A DNA stretch of 7,701 nucleotides, from positions 1 through 7,701 of the forward strand of contig CAZVCJ010000184.1 of NCBI GenBank assembly GCA_964625745.1. Reading direction: 5' to 3'. Within the stretch, counting starts at the first letter, position 1. Each line of letters opens with the position of its first letter. Made by a program: the position numbers and the translations under genes. This document shows positions 6,638 to 7,701 of the stretch, piece after piece. The notes below the pieces were generated by a model. It saw only the letters and a program-made list of their open reading frames with translations. It searched no databases and was not told the origin of the DNA. This DNA comes from CAZVCJ01 sp964625745. Its GTDB lineage: Bacteria > Chloroflexota > Anaerolineae > VGOG01.

Positions 6638-6645
6638 AGGTGCAT

Positions 6646-6674
6646 TTGACAACGAACAGGTGTTCTGGTATAAT
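6646..6674 (+). promoter_or_regulatory. Full-consensus sigma-70-type promoter of the toroid gene
   Basis: TTGACA (6646-6651) and TATAAT (6669-6674) are both perfect, separated by exactly 17 bp, and the -10 is extended (TG at 6666-6667). The start site would be near 6681, giving a leader of about 35 nt. A promoter this strong is usually kept silent by a repressor, which agrees with the operators in the spacer and just downstream of the start site. Confidence 0.85.
6653..6666. promoter_or_regulatory. LexA-like (SOS) operator 1, in the promoter spacer
   Basis: CGAACAGGTGTTCT contains the perfect dyad GAAC-N4-GTTC (6654-6665). It matches the Firmicutes/Actinobacteria LexA box CGAACRNRYGTTYC at 13 of 14 positions. 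It lies wholly between the -35 and -10 boxes, where a bound repressor would exclude RNA polymerase. The motif match is seen directly; LexA as its binder is inferred. Confidence 0.7.
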
Positions 6675-6704
6675 ATGGGCGTCGAACATTCGTTCTATAC
6701 CAGA
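6664..6704. repeat. Inverted repeat around the -10 box and operator 2
   Basis: TCTGGTATA (6664-6672) and TATACCAGA (6696-6704) are a perfect 9-bp inverted pair with a 23-bp centre. The left arm includes most of the -10 box and the right arm abuts the ribosome binding site. Because transcription should start near 6681, the left arm is not in the mRNA, so any function would be at the DNA level. Confidence 0.6.
6683..6696. promoter_or_regulatory. LexA-like (SOS) operator 2, over the start of transcription
   Basis: CGAACATTCGTTCT contains a second perfect GAAC-N4-GTTC dyad (6684-6695) and matches the Gram-positive LexA box at 12 of 14 positions. Its centre is 30 bp from that of operator 1, close to three helical turns, so two repressor dimers would bind on roughly the same face. 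It sits a few bases after the predicted start site. Confidence 0.65.
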
Positions 6705-6715
6705 GGAGGATACCC

Positions 6716-7657
6716 GTGTCGTTGACCAATCAATTACCGCAACACCAAGGGACCACTGGCCTCCACCTCAAAGGTGACCCTTTCCCCTGGCTTCTGGAAG
6801 AGGAGAACCCCTCGGCACGATACTTCACGCTGACCCAACTGCTCGACCATGCGCAAGACGATCCTCAAGTAGCAGAGGCACGGGCAGCTATCCGCTACTC
6901 AAAGGACGTACAGGCCATCTTCGCGCGCCAGGACCCCGCTGGCTGGTGGGATACGCCGGAAAGGGCAACCGGGATCAAGCGGGCATCGGGCCGGCTTCTC
7001 ATCCTCTTCCACTTGGGCGTCCCCCCCGACGAGCGCACGCGCCGGGGCTGCGAGTTCGTGCTGAGCAAGCCCTGGCTGCCAACGCGCCGACCGGTGTGCA
7101 TCGTGCCCTGCTACACCGCCAACTGCCTGCGCTTCCTCACCTACTTCGGCTACGGGGAAGACCCACGCGTGGGCGAGGGTTGGCGCGTTATGATCGAGTG
7201 GCTGGAGCGGGATGACGGCCTCATCTGCTGGTACCAGAAGCAGCCCTGCCACTGGCTAGCGGTCAAGGCGCTGTGGGCTTTCTCTGCCGCCCCGACGGGT
7301 TGGGATGTCCGCGTAGCGGTGGCTCGCACCGCCGAGTCGCTCCTCTCCCACGACTTCGATTTCGAGGGTGAGGAGGCCCGCTGGCTGCAATTTGGCTTCC
7401 CGTGGTACTTCCAGTCCGACCTGCTGGACGCGCTGGAGGCGCTGGCTGCCTGCGGCTATGCCGCCGATCCGCGCTTTCGGGCGCTGGCACAGCACGTCGT
7501 GGACAAACAGCAAGCTGATGGTCGCTGGCTCAAGGAGGCTGGCTCCACCGCCACACGCATCGAACGCAAAGGGCAGCCCAGCAAGTGGATCACCCTCAAA
7601 GCCTTGCTCGTTCTGAAGAAGATGTTTGACGTTTCACGTTTCACGCTTTTACACTGA
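6716..7657 (+). CDS. Alpha/alpha-toroid (prenyltransferase/squalene-cyclase-like) repeat protein
   Basis: The 313-residue soluble protein starts at GTG 6716 behind GAGGAGG (6703-6709). It has the look of the six-hairpin alpha/alpha-toroid fold of terpene cyclases and protein prenyltransferases: repeated helix pairs with aromatic Gly-Trp turns such as QDPAGWWDTPE (G76, W77, W78), DDGLICWYQKQ and QQADGRWLKE (D268-W271), and a family-typical N-terminal GDPFPWLLEEENPSARYFTL. No DxDD motif of class II cyclases is visible, so cyclase activity is doubtful; a binding or structural role, or an unknown enzyme, is more likely. Related proteins are frequent in Chloroflexota and are often mislabelled. The promoter carries two LexA-like boxes, which predicts induction by DNA damage. 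The last residues (from about 304, VSRFTLLH) fall on a GTTTCAC tandem repeat and may be a repeat-derived extension. Confidence 0.8.
   Translation: MSLTNQLPQHQGTTGLHLKGDPFPWLLEEENPSARYFTLTQLLDHAQDDPQVAEARAAIRYSKDVQAIFARQDPAGWWDTPERATGIKRASGRLLILFHLGVPPDERTRRGCEFVLSKPWLPTRRPVCIVPCYTANCLRFLTYFGYGEDPRVGEGWRVMIEWLERDDGLICWYQKQPCHWLAVKALWAFSAAPTGWDVRVAVARTAESLLSHDFDFEGEEARWLQFGFPWYFQSDLLDALEALAACGYAADPRFRALAQHVVDKQQADGRWLKEAGSTATRIERKGQPSKWITLKALLVLKKMFDVSRFTLLH
7631..7644 (+). repeat. GTTTCAC tandem repeat at the 3' end of the toroid gene
   Basis: Two perfect head-to-tail copies of GTTTCAC (7631-7637 and 7638-7644), followed by a partial third unit, encode part of the protein's C-terminal tail. 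Similar short tandem units occur in intergenic DNA of Chloroflexota; that comparison is from memory. Confidence 0.5.
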
Positions 7658-7677
7658 GTCGGCTCCTGTGATATAAT
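7648..7677 (+). promoter_or_regulatory. Predicted promoter of the gene that starts at the window end
   Basis: A perfect TATAAT (7672-7677) with an extended -10 TG (7669-7670) follows TTTACA (7648-7653, five of six) at an 18-bp spacing. The start site would be near 7684, leaving a leader of only about 14 nt. The -35 box overlaps the last codons of the toroid gene. Confidence 0.65.
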
Positions 7678-7697
7678 AGCCTCCAGGAGGAGCCGAC
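7658..7697. repeat. Inverted repeat flanking the -10 box, candidate operator
   Basis: GTCGGCTCCT (7658-7667) and AGGAGCCGAC (7688-7697) form a perfect 10-bp inverted pair around a 20-bp centre that holds the -10 box. The right arm overlaps the ribosome binding site (AGGAGG, 7685-7690) and touches the start codon. The left arm should not be transcribed, so an mRNA hairpin from the mapped promoter is not expected; a protein-binding site is more likely. Confidence 0.6.
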
Positions 7698-7701
7698 ATG
7701 A
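7698..7701 (+). CDS. Start codon of a downstream gene, truncated by the window end
   Basis: ATG at 7698-7700 lies 7 bp after a strong AGGAGG ribosome binding site (7685-7690) and about 20 bp after the -10 box of the promoter described above. Nothing of the product can be read. Confidence 0.55.

Noticed and set aside
5963..6652. Minus-strand open frame of 229 codons across the repeat and the DUF3795 gene
   Set aside because: It runs through the 173-bp palindrome and antisense to the cysteine-rich gene; its product is repeat-derived without a domain.
1..7701. CRISPR array, tRNA, rRNA, insertion sequence or phage genes
   Set aside because: No regularly spaced direct repeats, no tRNA- or rRNA-like sequence and no transposase or integrase motifs were seen on either strand.

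Overview
The window is a G+C-rich bacterial chromosome segment, about 60% G+C by eye, with every convincing gene on the + strand. It most resembles an uncultured Chloroflexota (Anaerolineae-like) genome. The grounds are the family mix (ferredoxin-type aldo/keto reductase, NACHT ATPase fused to an FGE-sulfatase domain, Cys-rich DUF3795 protein, alpha/alpha-toroid protein), Gram-positive-type GAAC-N4-GTTC operators, and short palindromic repeats built on 'catcctgag...ttcgac' sequences. This assignment is an inference from family content, not a phylogeny.

Layout. (1) 1-2313 is a compact redox cluster: the 3' end of an aldo/keto reductase that looks damaged at the window edge, an aldo/keto reductase with a two-cluster ferredoxin tail, a flavodoxin-like protein and a 67-residue protein of unknown function. 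Gaps of 14-39 bp suggest one operon. (2) 2314-2723 is non-coding. It holds a good sigma-70-type promoter (TGGACA-17-TATACT) and a 111-bp palindromic repeat that would lie in the leader of the next gene. (3) 2724-5870 encodes a 1048-residue STAND-type NACHT ATPase with a C-terminal FGE/C-type-lectin-like domain that lacks the FGE catalytic cysteines. (4) 5871-6232 is non-coding, with a very stable hairpin right after the stop codon and a 173-bp imperfect palindrome that shares its core, inverted and split by 23 bp, with the repeat upstream of the NACHT gene. (5) 6233-6637 is a DUF3795 protein. (6) 6646-7657 is a full-consensus promoter with two LexA-like operators, driving an alpha/alpha-toroid protein. 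(7) The window ends with the promoter, ribosome binding site and start codon of one more gene.

The redox genes look like one functional unit (NAD(P)H- or ferredoxin-linked carbonyl reduction with a flavodoxin-like carrier). The NACHT-FGE gene is a self-contained transcription unit and the best candidate for a conflict or defence protein: an NTP switch (NACHT) with a C-terminal ligand-recognition fold. The toroid gene is predicted to be damage-inducible from its operators. Its promoter and the next one both carry inverted repeats around the -10 box. No CRISPR array, tRNA, rRNA, transposase, integrase or reverse transcriptase was seen.
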